From CAZFHA01 sp964518595 (GTDB lineage: Bacteria > Bacillota > Clostridia > Saccharofermentanales > Saccharofermentanaceae): 64,000 nt of DNA. The position numbers and the translations under genes were made by a program. Location: NCBI GenBank assembly GCA_964518595.1, contig CAZFHA010000007.1:1-64000 (forward strand), read 5' to 3'. How positions within the stretch are numbered: position 1 is the first letter of the stretch; the number at the start of each line of letters is the position of its first letter. Shown piece after piece: positions 1-8,507 of this stretch. The notes beneath the pieces are model-generated. The model saw nothing but the letters and a program-made list of their open reading frames with translations, was not told the DNA's origin and did no database searches.

Positions 1-196
1 CTAAGCCCTATCTCGGCACTGGCTTTCTCTTTGCCTCTACAGAGAAGGTAATGGGTTGTAAACCGAGGGGGAATGTCATTAGTGCGATAGCCCGGAAACT
101 CACCTTCATCCATCATCTATTCAGTTATGCAAGACAACAAACCCTATTTTTCCTATTATCAAACAGTATGATAGAATGTTTCAAAGGGGGGAGTTT

Positions 197-940
197 ATGA
201 ACACTACAATTACTGGTTCTGACCTTTCGCATGGGCTACATCAATTAGGCATCCAATCAGGGATGGCATTAGAAGTTCATTGTTCTCTGAGTCAGTTTGG
301 CCATCTGAAGGGCGGAGCGGACACTGTGATCAATACGCTCATGCAGGAAGTGGGCACCAATGGAGCGATCGTCATGCCATCATTTCGCTTTTCTCCCAAC
401 TTGCCACTGACAGATGAAGACCAACGATTAGGGTTGACCATGAAAATCCGCATCCTTTCAGAAACTGAAAAACATTCTGCCATGGGGATTGTTTCTGATA
501 CCTTCTGTCAAAGACCAGATGTGATCACTGGAGATGGTATTTTCCGGGTTTCTGCTTGGGGGAAGGATGCAGCTACACATTCAGCAGGCTTTCAACATTT
601 AATTGACAACGACGGATATGCCTTGTTGCTTGGCGTCGATATTTATAGATTATCCACCATGCACTATGTTGAAGATGCGTTGCCTGACGAGATTCGCAAT
701 CTGTTTAAGCCCTCCGCTGAAGCCCGGGCAAAATATCCCGAGGAGCAATGGTTCATTGAGTCTTGGGTGCCCGATGGCAAGCCTTGGTACACCATTCAAG
801 ATGAAGCGTATTATAAAGGTTTTATTACCGATACCCACATTGGCAATGCCAAGTGTATGTTTCTCAAAGTGCGTCCGGTAATCGAGTTGTATCGTCAAGC
901 CTTATTGGAACGCCCTTTTGAACTCTATGGACTGCGTTAA
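197..940 (+). CDS. AAC(3)-family N-acetyltransferase-like protein
   Basis: The 247-residue product resembles the AAC(3)/YokD family, which transfers acetyl from acetyl-CoA to an amine, classically N3 of aminoglycosides. Family signs are the early VHCSLSQFG segment (residues 27-35), the GAIVMPSF segment that follows, and the HSAMGIVSDTF segment near residue 100. The ATG at 197 was chosen over the upstream in-frame ATG at 176 because AAAGGGGGGAG lies just before it. It stands alone, with no operon partner. Many YokD-type members have no shown aminoglycoside activity, so the substrate is open. Confidence 0.75.
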   Translation: MNTTITGSDLSHGLHQLGIQSGMALEVHCSLSQFGHLKGGADTVINTLMQEVGTNGAIVMPSFRFSPNLPLTDEDQRLGLTMKIRILSETEKHSAMGIVSDTFCQRPDVITGDGIFRVSAWGKDAATHSAGFQHLIDNDGYALLLGVDIYRLSTMHYVEDALPDEIRNLFKPSAEARAKYPEEQWFIESWVPDGKPWYTIQDEAYYKGFITDTHIGNAKCMFLKVRPVIELYRQALLERPFELYGLR

Positions 941-1086
941 TATTTGTCCTTTCTCTCAACTTTGATTAGGAGATTTTTTCTTTCATCTCCCCCTGATATT
1001 AAATAGCTAGTCTCGTATTTTATATAATTATCACATTATATAATTTATAGATATTAAATTTGACTTTTCAGACGGTCTGACCAAAC

Positions 1087-1422
1087 TTAAAGAATCATAC
1101 TTTTTAGAGGTATGGTTCTTTCAAGCAAAATATCATATGGTGTTTCTTCCGCTTTTTTCTTAAAATCATCACTTGTTAAGTCGTTGTTGGGATTATCGCC
1201 GTGCAGATGAGTGTATGTCCGACAGGCATGGATATCTATTTCGGATGAAAGCACATTGATGAAGTCTCCGCCAAGTTCAAACCCACGTCGAATTCCGCCG
1301 ATGCCGGCACAGAGGTCAATCGTTCTGTATGGCGCAACAAGCGGTATGCGCAACAGATTTTCGATAACATCAACGCAAGCGCAGACATCGGTTTTGATTT
1401 GATCCCCCTCAAATCTGAATAC
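1087..1422 (-). pseudogene. Truncated C5-cytosine DNA methyltransferase (N-terminal remnant)
   Basis: The frame encodes motif I of cytosine-5 methyltransferases, IDLCAGIGGIRRGFE, followed by an SEIDIHACRTY segment like motif II. It then breaks off after PYDILL, just before the expected PCQ catalytic motif, and runs about 11 unrelated residues into a hairpin. Intact enzymes have over 300 residues, so roughly three quarters is deleted. The frame is open upstream, without a stop, back to the TGA that ends the vsr gene at 1423-1425. The methyltransferase could start at the TTG at 1353 or have been fused to Vsr. It cannot methylate DNA. Confidence 0.8.
1089..1121 (-). terminator. Hairpin ending the vsr/methyltransferase remnant
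   Basis: AAAGAATCATAC (1089-1100) and GTATGGTTCTTT (1110-1121) form a 12-bp stem with one mismatch and a 9-nt loop. The stem lies inside the last codons of the truncated methyltransferase. The original gene's terminator may have been brought next to the 5' end by the deletion. No strong T-run follows. Confidence 0.45.
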
Positions 1423-1755
1423 TCACCAACCCTCGCTTGTTAATTTTGCGGTTACTTCAATATCGCGAGTCATATTCCGCTCTATTTTAGGAATCCAAAA
1501 CTCTTCATCGGTTTTAAAAATTTTTTTCTGATGTTTCCAGTCATATCCATGCCAAAACTCGTTGTCGCAAAATACGGCGACTTTTCTCGCTTTAAAGGAA
1601 AAATCAGGTTTTCCAAAAACTGATTTATCGTTTTTGACATAAGCGGTTAGACCTCTGCGATTAAGTTCGATGCAAAAAGTGCGTTCAAGCACGCTGTTGC
1701 TATTGCGCACTTGACTCATATTGGATCTGATTTGCTCTTTCTTTTTTCGAGCCAT
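1423..1755 (-). pseudogene. vsr: Very short patch repair endonuclease, cut by a nonsense codon
   Basis: Vsr nicks DNA beside T:G mismatches made when 5-methylcytosine deaminates. Visible family features are the N-terminal RSNMSQVRNSNS region, the KPDFSF segment holding the metal-binding Asp, the CDNEFWHGYDW active-site block and the EEFWIPKIERNMTRD helix. The frame stops after SEGW, where homologues continue with a final beta strand. The codons after the TGA read VFRFEGDQIK, which is exactly that strand, and continue open into the methyltransferase remnant. A single substitution to TGA therefore explains the truncation. Probably non-functional. Confidence 0.8.
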
Positions 1756-1793
1756 AGTGCGTCACCTCAGTTTTTTAGAATTACCCCATAAAA

Positions 1794-2655
1794 CTACTCA
1801 TCAAGCATAAGCTGACCGCCTTGCTTACGTAGCTTTGTCAGTTTCTCACGTTCAACCGCTTGTATACTCTTTTCGGGTTTGGGTAAATCCTCCGGTAAAG
1901 TCGCCCCCATTTCTATAATTGCACCTCGTATTTTCTCTGCGACTTCATAATGTGTGTTGTTCGCTTCAATTGCTGTAGACACCTTGTCGAGGTTTAGTTT
2001 TTCCTCTGTCTGAGAAATGCGAAACAAGTTTGCGATAAGCTCTGTGCTGCCCATAAAATCAAGAATTTTTTCGTTCTGTTTCAATCCCTTTTTAGCGTGA
2101 ATATCGGCAACCGTCATTCCACCGTACAGACCCATATATCCTGCGTTTTGAAAAACCGCAAATTCTTCACTGGTCTGGTTATGATACCAGCATTTTGAGC
2201 CGCCTCTGCCAAAAGCTGATTCCATTGTTTGATGTTGCCGCGAGCTATGAGACGCTTGTTGTTTTCGTCAAGCTGATTAAAAGTATCAGCGACTTCGGCA
2301 CGGCGTGTCTGAATGGCAAAATATGTCTGTCCAGGTGCAATCACTTCTTTGCGCGGGTCTCCGTTTTGAACAATTAAATAGCAAGCGTAACGAGTGAGTT
2401 CGTAATCGCTAATACTCTTACGTGCGGTTTTGGGCATCTCTATCGTTTTCCTGACCTCAGGAAAATGTTCGTCTATTGAAAAACCACTATTTTTGCAAGC
2501 CAGCATAGCCCTATCTATTACTTTTGAAAAATTTCCCATTTTGCATATTCGAGTACAGGCGCAAGTTCACGCGCAGCCCAAAATTCAGAACCGTCGTCAT
2601 GGATGCGCCGTATACTTTCAAAATTTTTATATTCATCATAATTCAGCTTTGCCAT
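1794..2655 (-). pseudogene. dinD: DinD-like (BRO family) damage-inducible protein, two frameshifts
   Basis: Joined across three frames, this encodes a DinD-like protein: the start MAKLNYDEYKNF at 2655, DDGSEFWAARELAPVLEYAKW, then FSKVIDRAMLACKNSG, LTRYACYLIVQNGDPRK, and FQNAGYMGLYGG with a C-terminal ERE..KLRKQGG tail. The first break is near 2545-2552, where GGGAAATTTTTC appears to lack one A of the expected codons for KWENFSK. The second is near 2170-2185, where NAGIIT must shift to SEEFAVF. A GGGAGAG ribosome binding site precedes the ATG. DinD proteins are SOS-linked and often sit beside restriction-modification genes. The xre gene is 25 bp upstream. Confidence 0.8.
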
Positions 2656-2680
2656 TAAAAATCTCTCCCACTTCCAGAAT

Positions 2681-2893
2681 TTAAGCGTGTTCTAGTTCGA
2701 TAATCAGTTCCGCTGAAATACCTTTTTCCGCACAATAACGTGCGATTTCTTTTTGTACCAATCGACTCGGTACGTTGTGACCATTTTCCCAACGATTAAG
2801 TGTAGTATAGCTTATGTCTAAATCATGAGCTAACTGTTCTTGTGTGACATCAAGCTCTGTGCGCATGCTTTTAATAATATACTCGATGCCCAT
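2681..2893 (-). CDS. Small XRE-family transcriptional regulator
   Basis: This 70-residue protein is a single Cro/C1-type helix-turn-helix: residues 9-60 carry DVTQEQLAHDLDISYTTLNRWE, typical of XRE regulators, followed by NGHNVPSR and a short acidic tail. An AAAGGTG site precedes the ATG. It lies directly upstream of the dinD/vsr/methyltransferase remnant on the same strand, so it may have been the controller of that defence cassette. It is the only intact gene of the group. Confidence 0.8.
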   Translation of the reverse strand: MGIEYIIKSMRTELDVTQEQLAHDLDISYTTLNRWENGHNVPSRLVQKEIARYCAEKGISAELIIELEHA

Positions 2894-3166
2894 AAACTAC
2901 ACCTTTAATTCTATGATTTACACCATAGCATTTAACAAGATAACTTCGACAACATTTTATGTTTTGTAAAAAATTACAATTTCGGACTTACAGCCCCCTT
3001 GACAGAACGTAGCAGAGGCTATGGCCGCTAATGGTACCCAGCTGGTATTTTCATTGCTGCCAAAGGAATTGGGGCTAGCCATAACGGTCATACTCTACTC
3101 ATCAATCAATTTGCGCAGTGGAATAGTAAAAACAGTAAAAATGATTTTCCCAAGGGTAATTTGTTT

Positions 3167-3195
3167 TTGACTACGTCTGGTAACCTGTCTATAAT
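3167..3195 (+). promoter_or_regulatory. Sigma-A type promoter upstream of the sensor kinase
   Basis: TTGACT (3167-3172) and TATAAT (3190-3195) are separated by exactly 17 bp. Transcription should start near 3202, giving a leader of about 130 nt before the kinase start codon. Confidence 0.75.
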
Positions 3196-3211
3196 GAATT
3201 CTATTCTTATC

Positions 3212-3240
3212 TGTGGAGATTCCCCGGCAGCATCTCCACA
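3212..3240 (+). promoter_or_regulatory. Leader hairpin in the kinase 5' UTR
   Basis: TGTGGAGAT (3212-3220) and ATCTCCACA (3232-3240) form a perfect 9-bp stem with an 11-nt loop just after the expected transcription start. No T-run follows, so it is not a standard terminator. It may stabilise the mRNA or bind a regulator. Confidence 0.45.
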
Positions 3241-3335
3241 GAGCTTATGAAAATAGCAGTACACTCTACACCGATACGGTTAGATTTAATAATGAACTCG
3301 TCGAAATAGTTCGTGCCAAAAGGAGACCTCAATAG

Positions 3336-4676
3336 ATGGATGGGTATACAATTCTGTCGTTAATATCTACTTTCATGTATATACTTGTGATGGAGCGCAC
3401 CATGAGGGTATTCTACGAAAAAAGAAATCTTAAACGCCAGATTACATTAGCTATATATGCGTTAGTCTACATTATCCTTCTGCTTCCGCTTTTGCTTTTG
3501 AGACACACTGAAAGTAATAGCCGAGGAATAGTCGCCCTTGTCACGGAGTTACTGGCTTATTTTATATTAACCCTTATCGTATCTTCTATTCGCAAAAGGC
3601 TGGTCGTGGTCTTAATCACATATATGATGCTTACGTCAATAGCCGTAGTCAGCTCGTCTATCCTCTTAACTACCTCACCTGAATTATCAATCTTGAGCGA
3701 AAAATTTCAATCCATCGCCAGAATCATTTATATGCCTGCTGCTTATCTTATTTTTGCTGTATTGCAACGCTTCAGACATATACGTAAAAATCAAGCCTTC
3801 TTCCCTACTACTTTATTAATACCAACAAGTTTGGCACTGCTGCTCTTAATACTCTTCTCCTTTCGTGTAGCAACAGGTTTCACTATGGATATTGAAGGAA
3901 TTGGCTTTACCATTATGCTGGGTATTATTTTAATGGTTTTCATTTTTTCTTCCTTTTACGTGCATGACCAGTTAGCTAGACTATATGAAGAACGGCTAAA
4001 GCTTGCCCTTCACGCCCAAGAACGAGAGTACTATTATACGCAATGCCAAATTATGCAAGAATCTGTAGAGCAAGTTAAATCCGTTCGCCATGATATGAAG
4101 TTTCACCTTGCCACTCTACGCAGCTATTCGAATGATATTAAGGCAGATAAAATTTCCCATTATGTTGATTCCTTATTAGGTAAGATAAGGACGAAAAATA
4201 TCTACAGTGATTCAGGTAATATAGCCTTTGACAGTATTCTCAATTTTAAATTGCAACCTATTAATGAAGATGCTATAAATGTAACACTATATACGTGTAT
4301 TCCCAAAGACCTTGCTATGGATGTTGCCGATATTATAACAATTATGGGCAATCTCTTAGACAATGCAGTTGCAGCGGTGATGGACTGTAAGGATAAGTGG
4401 CTCAATATCTATATCGAATACAGTCGACAAACCCTCTTTATTCAGGTGAAAAATCCTTTTTCAGGTGTGGTTAAATATGATGAATTACCGAACAACGAAT
4501 CAAAGAAAGTCAAGATTAAATCTACGAAAACGTTAGGTGATCACGGCTATGGCCTGAAAAATGTCCAAAAAGCCGTTGATAAGTATACTGGGCAAATGGA
4601 GGTGAACCATGAGAATCAGGTATTCTGCGTGAACCTACTGCTGTATGTCGATTCAACGTTTCCTATAGCCCACTAA
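3336..4676 (+). CDS. AgrC-like GHKL sensor histidine kinase (orphan)
   Basis: This 446-residue protein has six or so hydrophobic segments over residues 1-215 and a cytoplasmic GHKL kinase half. The phospho-acceptor box is SVRHDMKFHLATL near residue 250, the N-box IMGNLLDNAVAAV near 337-349, and the G-box GDHGYGLKNV near 405-414. This layout matches AgrC/ComD-type receptors for secreted peptides. AAGGAGA lies 9 nt before the ATG. No response regulator, AgrB or AgrD gene is beside it, so its partner is elsewhere or lost. Confidence 0.85.
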   Translation: MDGYTILSLISTFMYILVMERTMRVFYEKRNLKRQITLAIYALVYIILLLPLLLLRHTESNSRGIVALVTELLAYFILTLIVSSIRKRLVVVLITYMMLTSIAVVSSSILLTTSPELSILSEKFQSIARIIYMPAAYLIFAVLQRFRHIRKNQAFFPTTLLIPTSLALLLLILFSFRVATGFTMDIEGIGFTIMLGIILMVFIFSSFYVHDQLARLYEERLKLALHAQEREYYYTQCQIMQESVEQVKSVRHDMKFHLATLRSYSNDIKADKISHYVDSLLGKIRTKNIYSDSGNIAFDSILNFKLQPINEDAINVTLYTCIPKDLAMDVADIITIMGNLLDNAVAAVMDCKDKWLNIYIEYSRQTLFIQVKNPFSGVVKYDELPNNESKKVKIKSTKTLGDHGYGLKNVQKAVDKYTGQMEVNHENQVFCVNLLLYVDSTFPIAH

Positions 4677-4746
4677 ATTCAGGTTAGATATGCTAAGATT
4701 AATCACAAGAAACTTATATACTATATGAGAGGGTAGAGCGTTTACT

Positions 4747-5205
4747 ATGGAAGCAAAATATGTACATACCAATATTATTGCGAAGGACTGGAAAAAGGTT
4801 TCTCTATTTTATCAAAATGTCTTTGGCTGTAAGCCTGTGCCTCCTCAGCGGGATTTACGTGGTGACTGGGTAAATCGCTTAACAGGTATTCCTGACTCAC
4901 ACATTATTGGGGAACATTTAACGTTACCGGGTTATGATGGCGCTTTGCCGACATTAGAAATTTATTCATACCATAATATGGATATTAACAATCCAAAGTT
5001 AATTAATGGTGTCGGCTTGGCACATTTAGCTTTTGAAGTTGATGATATTGATAGTTTTCTAAAAAAAATCAAGCAAGAGGGCGGAGAGCAGTTAGGCGAA
5101 AAGGTAAGTGCCAGTTATCCTAATAATGTTACGGCAACATTTGTATATGCAAAAGATATTGAAGGAAATCTACTAGAATTACAAAGCTGGGTAGTTTCTT
5201 CTTAA
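4747..5205 (+). CDS. VOC/glyoxalase-fold protein
   Basis: The 152-residue protein has the paired beta-alpha-beta-beta-beta units of the vicinal oxygen chelate superfamily. It begins with YVHTNIIAKDWKKVSLFYQNVFG, has GVGLAHLAFEVDDID in the second half, and ends with DIEGNLLELQSW, whose Glu is a usual metal ligand. His8 and the later His and Glu are plausible metal ligands. Relatives are lyases, dioxygenases or drug-binding proteins. A GAGAGGG site precedes the start. The substrate is unknown and the neighbours give no clue. Confidence 0.8.
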   Translation: MEAKYVHTNIIAKDWKKVSLFYQNVFGCKPVPPQRDLRGDWVNRLTGIPDSHIIGEHLTLPGYDGALPTLEIYSYHNMDINNPKLINGVGLAHLAFEVDDIDSFLKKIKQEGGEQLGEKVSASYPNNVTATFVYAKDIEGNLLELQSWVVSS

Positions 5206-5349
5206 ATAAAATTCATAGAAATTCTGATTGCTTCTGGGAACACCTAATAAGCAGACTAAAATATTTTTGCCCAAGATAAAAGCACCAGAACCAAATTATG
5301 TTGTCCTACTCTATATTTGCTACGTTAACTTAACGGGAGGATACCTACA

Positions 5350-5994
5350 ATGACCAAGATACCAAAATACACCCATGTTATTTGGGACTGGAATGGAACA
5401 CTACTTGATGATGTGCCTTGGTGCATAGATTGTATTAATCTTCTGCTCAAAGAGCGCAATCTTCCAATCTTTGATTCAGTAGAAAGCTACCAAAAAGTAT
5501 TCGGGTTTCCCATTCGCGACTATTATCAAAGGGCTGGCTTTGACTTCGATAAATATCCTTTCGAAATTTTAGCAAAGGAATACATCCAACTCTACCATAG
5601 TAGTGAGAGCAAGGTAAATCTATTCACAGAGGCAAAAGAGATTATTTCCGAACTAAATAGCAAAGAAATAAATCAGATTATTTTGTCTGCTTCTGAAATT
5701 GGAAATCTTCTTCGCCAAGTCAAACCCTATGGAATTAATAGCTATTTTGATGAAATATTAGGCGTTTCCGATGTTTACGCCACAAGTAAAGTAGCTATTG
5801 CTAAGGATTATATGCGACGGGTTAGACCTAACAAGGCGGTACTGATTGGTGATACCATTCATGATAAAGAGGTAGCAGATGTGCTGGGGATTGATGTTAT
5901 TCTGATTGCTTCCGGGCACCAGAGCAAAACCAGCCTCGAAAGCAGTGGTGCTTTAGTGATTGACAGGATTAAAGAGGTTAGAAACTTCTTTTAA
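5350..5994 (+). CDS. HAD-family hydrolase (phosphoglycolate phosphatase-like)
   Basis: The 214-residue protein has HAD motif I as WDWNGTLLDD with nucleophile Asp13, motif II in IILSASE, a Lys in TSKVAIAKDYM, and motif IV as GDTIHDKEVA. Residues 16-80 form a helical C1-type cap. In canonical phosphatases motif I is DxDGT. Here the second Asp is Asn15, a DxN variant seen in some Firmicutes relatives, so the acid/base step may differ. GGGAGG precedes the ATG. It probably acts on a small phosphorylated metabolite. Confidence 0.8.
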   Translation: MTKIPKYTHVIWDWNGTLLDDVPWCIDCINLLLKERNLPIFDSVESYQKVFGFPIRDYYQRAGFDFDKYPFEILAKEYIQLYHSSESKVNLFTEAKEIISELNSKEINQIILSASEIGNLLRQVKPYGINSYFDEILGVSDVYATSKVAIAKDYMRRVRPNKAVLIGDTIHDKEVADVLGIDVILIASGHQSKTSLESSGALVIDRIKEVRNFF

Positions 5995-6072
5995 TAACGT
6001 GTCTTTGCTCATTCGTTTTTCTTGTTAAATATGATACAATTATTCCTAGAAAGAAGTTAAAGGTGATATATT

Positions 6073-6279
6073 TTGAGTAAATACAACTTGTTATGGGAAT
6101 CTATCCGAAAAGATGGCCGCTCACAGATTAAATTATGTTTTGAGGAAATTGATCATATTGCTAAGATTAAAATCGATCATTCTTTTTTGAACTACAAAAT
6201 GGAACTAACACAATATGGATACCAAGTAAGAAAGATATCCTTTCGTGAAAAAACCATAGTATTTGATAAAATCAACTGA
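6073..6279 (+). CDS. Conserved small protein of unknown function
   Basis: A 68-residue protein starting at TTG, supported by AAAGGTGAT seven to fourteen bases upstream and a possible -10 (TACAAT) near 6035. The pattern YNLLWESIRKDG, FEEIDHIAKIKIDHSFLNYK, YGYQV matches a small family I have seen in Firmicutes genomes (DUF7662-like, from memory). It is charged, has no membrane segment, and its role is unknown. Confidence 0.6.
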   Translation: MSKYNLLWESIRKDGRSQIKLCFEEIDHIAKIKIDHSFLNYKMELTQYGYQVRKISFREKTIVFDKIN

Positions 6280-6636
6280 TTTTTTCTAAGCCTTAAGTCT
6301 CTTACTCGCTTCAAGTCAAGGTAAACAAAAAATTTGAACAGGATTTTACCTATAGAGTGCTGTTCATTATCTCTCTATTTACTTTGCTGCTATTATCTTT
6401 CCCTTGGGGCTCTTTCCCTTGGGAGAGATGAATGAATATCTAAAAGCTAAGAGGATACCCTTGTTCTTGGGTATCCTCTTATTGCGTATCTTAAATTTGC
6501 TAGTCTTCCACTTGATGTGGCTAATTTCCAGCACTATCAGTCTATTTATATGCCGCAAAGTCTATATCTTAACACCTAAAGTGGGCATAATACCGATATT
6601 TTAACTGCTAACCAAATATCATTTAGGGCTCTGCAA
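6280..6636. other. Intergenic region between convergent genes
   Basis: This 357-bp stretch holds one strong hairpin (listed separately). A 66-codon open frame at 6404-6604 overlaps the hairpin, has no ribosome binding site and is hydrophobic by chance. I see no gene here. Confidence 0.5.
6449..6480 (-). terminator. Hairpin terminator for the lipoprotein gene
   Basis: AAGAGGATACCC (6449-6460) and GGGTATCCTCTT (6469-6480) form a perfect 12-bp stem with an 8-nt loop. On the minus strand it is followed by AGCTTTTAG, a weak T-rich tail, which fits the end of the transcript from the lipoprotein gene 157 bp away. Confidence 0.55.
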
Positions 6637-7572
6637 TTACTTTATAGTAGTCGTTCCTAAATTTAGTGTAGTATTTTCCAACGTGTCAGTTAAGGTATCT
6701 ATTACAGTATCCGCGTCTATGCTATCATTTTCGCTGAACAAATCTGCTTTCAATGAAACAATCTCTGAAAAGCGTTCCATATCATAAGAGCCTAGCATAT
6801 CAAGTTGACTTTGCACATTAACATAGATCTGAACTTTATCATTATCAGTGCTAAAGTCTTCCTTTTTTAGGCTTCTGGTAAATATACCATCGCAAGGAAT
6901 TAGATAGACATTCCAAACCATATAGTAATTGGTGTTATTAGTATTTCCATCATATTCACTACCGATACCATCATTTTTTCTAAACGAGCTAATATAATAC
7001 GGACGTCCACCACTTTCTACAAAATCGCCAACCTCAACAGGTCCACTTTTAGTAATGGGCAATTCCGCCCTTTGCGTAAGGGGAATTCTTCTAGAATAAC
7101 CAACATCTTCATTAGCAATTTCAACCTCTAACTCTTTCCCCTCAGCTTCTGTTCCGATAAAAAAGATAGCAAAGAAACCGCCCTCCATATTGTAGGATTT
7201 ATTTTTGACTGCAGTAAGTTCTTTTTCACCTTGAAAGATATTTATATCAGTAAGATGGCTATCACCTTCATAGGCAAATTTTATCATTAGTGCTGTGGTG
7301 GTGGGAGGCAAATCTTGCCCTTCATAGGCATAGCCTGAAACATAATCGCCTTCAAAGGTTGGCACGTGACTCTCCATAAGAATAAAAACATCTAAGGTAT
7401 CTAAGTCCGCCTTCACTTTAGCCAGTTCTGCGGACTTATCATACTGAGTAGCTTCACTTTGTGAGCTTTCTTCTTTTGAGGAAGAGGTACTTTGACTCGT
7501 TTCTTTAGAATTGGATTGGCAACCAGATAAAAAACAGACAAAAATCAGAGAAAGGGCAATTAATTTTTTCAT
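6637..7572 (-). CDS. Secreted lipoprotein of unknown function
   Basis: A 311-residue protein with a lipoprotein signal: MKKLIALSLIFVCFLSGC, where LSGC is the lipobox and the Cys is lipidated after cleavage. A Ser/Glu-rich linker (about residues 20-45) follows, as usual for surface lipoproteins. The rest is soluble and beta-rich, with no motif I can name; a DUF5067-like fold is possible but not shown. The ATG at 7572 is preceded in frame by a GTG at 7575; AAGAG serves either. It is a single-gene unit. Confidence 0.75.
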   Translation of the reverse strand: MKKLIALSLIFVCFLSGCQSNSKETSQSTSSSKEESSQSEATQYDKSAELAKVKADLDTLDVFILMESHVPTFEGDYVSGYAYEGQDLPPTTTALMIKFAYEGDSHLTDINIFQGEKELTAVKNKSYNMEGGFFAIFFIGTEAEGKELEVEIANEDVGYSRRIPLTQRAELPITKSGPVEVGDFVESGGRPYYISSFRKNDGIGSEYDGNTNNTNYYMVWNVYLIPCDGIFTRSLKKEDFSTDNDKVQIYVNVQSQLDMLGSYDMERFSEIVSLKADLFSENDSIDADTVIDTLTDTLENTTLNLGTTTIK

Positions 7573-7882
7573 CACACAGCTCTTTTCTTTAATATTTATT
7601 ACTTTTTAAAAATAATATTACTTTCTTTCTAAAGCTACGGTAATATTATCTCTCTGTCAACTAAATCCTCCACACGTACCTGCGCAAATTGAATACTTCA
7701 GCCTATTTTCCAACTGAAAATGAATGCAAAATTTCCCTATAGTATCAGTCTAGACACTACATCGCAAAAGAGATAGTATGAGAGTTGTAAATGCAGGACA
7801 TATTTTGACTTATCCCCATATTGACTTAATTCAGCAGTGGGTTATTTTACCTAGCAACGCTCTTTCTTTAGGAGGCTCATAT
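7573..7882. other. Divergent intergenic region
   Basis: This 310-bp stretch separates the lipoprotein gene (minus) from a membrane protein gene (plus). Its one clear structure is the inverted repeat at 7612-7649. An upstream in-frame ATG at 7778 lacks a ribosome binding site. I see no further gene. Confidence 0.5.
7612..7649. promoter_or_regulatory. 10-bp inverted repeat upstream of the lipoprotein gene
   Basis: ATAATATTAC (7612-7621) and GTAATATTAT (7640-7649) are perfect inverted copies 18 bp apart. They lie 40-77 bp before the lipoprotein start, where a regulator could bind. It may also be a chance AT-rich structure. Confidence 0.35.
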
Positions 7883-8332
7883 ATGCAGAAATTTAACCTG
7901 TCCGTGTTATGGCTCAAAATGATAAGTGTACTATTTGCCCTATTTGGTGTAATCATTGCCCTTTTCAATCAGACCAAGATTTTCCAACTTCTTTTCGGCA
8001 ATCAAATTAATGCTATTTTTTGGAAAAATACTGAAATTACTGATGGTGCTATACTTTTCCAGCAATGGATTTACGGCCTTCTAGGTGCAACTTGCCTGAT
8101 GGTAGGCATTCTGATTTTTTTCATCGTTAAAAATGCCTTTGCCAAAAGAGAAAAATGGGCGTGGAATTGCTTGCTTTGGGGGCTGGTGGCCTGGTTTTTA
8201 ATAGACACCCCCATTTCGATCTATTTTCAAGTTTACTTTAATGTTATTTTCAACATTTTCTTATTATTAGCTGTTCTTATTCCCTTACTCATGATAAGAG
8301 CGGCTTTTCAAGGCAAAGGGGTAGCGGACTGA
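7883..8332 (+). CDS. Four-helix integral membrane protein, unknown function
   Basis: A 149-residue protein with four predicted membrane helices: residues about 10-30, 60-85, 95-115 and 120-143. The ATG at 7883 was chosen because TAGGAGG lies eight bases upstream. The longer frame from 7778 has none. It has no recognisable domain. It may be cotranscribed with nothing, as the next gene has its own leader. Confidence 0.65.
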   Translation: MQKFNLSVLWLKMISVLFALFGVIIALFNQTKIFQLLFGNQINAIFWKNTEITDGAILFQQWIYGLLGATCLMVGILIFFIVKNAFAKREKWAWNCLLWGLVAWFLIDTPISIYFQVYFNVIFNIFLLLAVLIPLLMIRAAFQGKGVAD

Positions 8333-8386
8333 TCTTATAATTTTCTCTTCAATTATTATTTTCTAGAACTGTAATTATATATTCTA

Positions 8387-8399
8387 TGGTATGATACCA
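8387..8399. promoter_or_regulatory. 13-bp palindrome upstream of the M24-like gene
   Basis: TGGTATGATACCA is a perfect odd-length palindrome 109 bp before the next start codon. It may be an operator, but no partner copy was found. Confidence 0.25.
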
Positions 8400-8507
8400 G
8401 AAACAACTGGGGCTAGACTTATACACTACATCAGTGGCTACATTTTACGATTCTCTTTAGCTAGCAATTGCACCTGCAAAAATCTACAAGAAACAGGAGA
8501 AAAGAAC

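Larger units (their letters stand above)
2894..3335. other. Intergenic region with promoter and leader; possible gene debris
   Basis: This 442-bp stretch separates the minus-strand remnant from the sensor kinase. The right half holds a sigma-A promoter and a hairpin (listed separately). Between about 3010 and 3165 two plus frames are open for 50-60 codons (one rich in Leu/Ile/Val), without a recognisable start or family, so this may be debris of a lost gene. I recognise nothing else. Confidence 0.5.

Noticed and set aside
3..199. Open frame running from the left edge to 199, perhaps the end of a gene
   Set aside because: It has 65 codons with no recognisable domain and overlaps the acetyltransferase start. 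Too weak to call.
969..990. GGAGAT/ATCTCC hairpin after the acetyltransferase gene
   Set aside because: Only 6 bp, and the T-run is in the loop rather than after the stem.
1211..1402. Plus-strand open frame over the methyltransferase remnant
   Set aside because: It is the shadow of a coding frame on the minus strand with clear protein motifs.
6404..6604. 66-codon hydrophobic open frame
   Set aside because: No ribosome binding site and it runs through a perfect hairpin. Probably chance.
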